Positions 63,347 through 64,000 of a stretch of 64,000 nt of DNA are shown piece by piece. Made by a program: the position numbers and the translations under genes. The notes under the pieces are model-generated. The model was not told where the DNA came from. It ran no database searches and worked only from the letters and a program-made list of their open reading frames with translations. The DNA lies in assembly GCA_051879015.1 (NCBI GenBank), contig JBJELF010000005.1, forward strand, positions 36,265 to 100,264. Reading direction: 5' to 3'. Positions within the stretch are counted from its first letter, which is position 1. Each line of letters begins with the position of its first letter. This DNA is from JBJELF01 sp051879015. GTDB lineage: Bacteria > Bacillota > Clostridia > Lachnospirales > Lachnospiraceae.

Positions 63347-63556
63347 TTAATTTACCTCCTGTAAGTTAATCCAATCATTTGCTGTTTTAAAATCCATGCT
63401 TTTACCATCTACTTCAAGAACTGGTACAGTTAAATAACCTTTTTCTTTCATAATCTCAATATCATTTACTTCTTCGTATGAGATATTTTTTTGTTGCAAT
63501 TTCTTCTCTAACACACAACACTTTGGGCAGTGTGTACTGAATAGAATAACATTCAT
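63347..63556 (-). CDS. Glutaredoxin-like NrdH protein
   Basis: 69 residues from the ATG at 63556 (AAAGGAG upstream). Glutaredoxin fold with the active site THCPKCCVLEKKL (CPKC, Cys10 and Cys13), TVPVLEVDGK cis-proline loop and a final helix. It should deliver electrons to NrdD, whose start lies two bases downstream. An extra Cys14 follows the active site. Confidence 0.85.
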   Translation of the reverse strand: MNVILFSTHCPKCCVLEKKLQQKNISYEEVNDIEIMKEKGYLTVPVLEVDGKSMDFKTANDWINLQEVN

Positions 63557-63656
63557 TTTTTTATTTCTCCTTTCAAATTCCACTCAAAATCATTTACTAC
63601 ATAAAACAAGTCACATAAAACAGGTATTTAATTATCCTCATCATCTCCTCTAAAAA

Positions 63657-64000
63657 CTAATTATTTATAGCCATATCCGCAAATGTTTTAACATTTTCTT
63701 TGAACTCATCCAGAGTGCCATTGTTTTGAACAATATAGTCGTATGTATAGTTAAACACATTCGCATCTGCCACATTACTATTAATAGGCTTCACTCTTTT
63801 ATTCTCTATTAAAATCGTCTTGGCACTAAACGCAACTTTCGCTCTTTCAATTTCTCTTGGCTCTCTGATATCAATAAGCATAACAGAATAAACGCTACTT
63901 AATATAAACTCCTGTACCTGTGATTTCATAGCTTTAAACGGCAAGTCTGAGTATTCAGTAGTAAGCAATTTTAAATCCGATAAAAACTTTCTATCTTTCT
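63657..64000 (-). CDS. Probable deoxynucleotide monophosphate kinase, C-terminal part
   Basis: Open to the right edge, so the P-loop end is missing; a TTG at 63968 is internal, since the frame continues (RKFLSDLKLL upstream). The visible part has MLIDIREPREIERAK followed by TILIENKRV and a NYTYDYIVQNNGTLDEF helix, the layout of phage dNMP kinases and related P-loop kinases (lid Asp/Arg box, then TYDYIVxNxG). This would fit the nucleotide-supply theme of the element. Confidence 0.6.
   Translation of the reverse strand, partial: KDRKFLSDLKLLTTEYSDLPFKAMKSQVQEFILSSVYSVMLIDIREPREIERAKVAFSAKTILIENKRVKPINSNVADANVFNYTYDYIVQNNGTLDEFKENVKTFADMAINN

Larger units (their letters stand above)
57960..64000. 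mobile_element. Integrated phage-like or integrative element (left part)
   Basis: Begins at the 3' end of tRNA-Thr and runs past the window. It carries a tyrosine integrase next to the tRNA, then dUTPase, anaerobic ribonucleotide reductase, activase, glutaredoxin and kinase-like genes, all on one strand with overlaps. Base composition is more AT-rich than to the left, and start codons are often not ATG (GTG integrase, TTG nrdD, TTG nrdG). No capsid, tail or conjugation genes are visible here, so phage and ICE cannot be separated. The right attachment site lies outside; it should repeat the 3' part of the tRNA. Confidence 0.8.

Noticed and set aside
1..64000. CRISPR arrays, rRNA genes, complete insertion sequences
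   Set aside because: No regularly spaced repeats, no rRNA segments and no transposase genes were seen anywhere in the window.

Overview
The window looks like a low-GC, endospore-forming anaerobe of the Clostridia, most likely a Lachnospiraceae-type gut commensal. The reasons are a SpoIVA gene with a sigma-E-like promoter, an [FeFe] hydrogenase operon, AT-rich intergenic regions with TTGACA/TATAAT promoters, an LTA-synthase-like protein and a very large secreted GH43 glycosidase. The sequence is a scaffold: exactly 100 N at 11817-11916 interrupt the GH43 gene, which appears as two fragments in different frames.

Layout. 1-7.1 kb: a truncated LTA-synthase-like gene, then a minus-strand set with a sigma-70-like protein lacking region 4, two M14-type metallohydrolase paralogues (one without its zinc histidines), a transglutaminase-like protein, an alpha-E protein and a circularly permuted ATP-grasp enzyme. 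7.3-18 kb: an ABC exporter, a 38-codon peptide gene with its own promoter and terminator, the GH43 protein, and a four-gene set (S24/S26 peptidase, PqqD-like protein, HPr-kinase-like ATPase, nucleotidyltransferase). Exporter, peptide and this set together look like an orphan peptide-modification system. 18-26 kb: transketolase, an HD hydrolase and a five-component peptide ABC importer in four genes. 26-35 kb: a probable toxin/immunity pair, a membrane-anchored beta-propeller, a ferric-iron-type ABC importer and glyA with a structured leader. 35-42 kb: a GltD/NuoF-like flavoprotein with an [FeFe] hydrogenase, a 127-base palindrome, and an NMT1/TauA-like ABC importer with fused permease and ATPase. 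42-57.8 kb: mostly chromosomal housekeeping genes (CmpB-type membrane protein, spoIVA, ZIP transporter, YihY, SbcC/SbcD-like pair, corrinoid-activating ASKHA protein, left-handed beta-helix protein, topB, galM, asd, zinc-ribbon protein).

57.9-64 kb: a tRNA-Thr(CGT) gene marks the left edge of an integrated element that runs off the window. It encodes a tyrosine integrase, a dUTPase, an HPr-like protein without the phospho-histidine, a small ferredoxin:thioredoxin-reductase-like protein, an anaerobic ribonucleotide reductase with a divergent activase, a glutaredoxin-like NrdH and the end of a probable nucleotide kinase. Much of this is a nucleotide-supply module. The six-cysteine FTR-like protein beside NrdG/NrdD/NrdH suggests a ferredoxin-fed electron relay to the reductase.

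The candidates most worth attention are the peptide-modification system (7.3-18 kb) and the redox/nucleotide module on the mobile element (59.4-64 kb).
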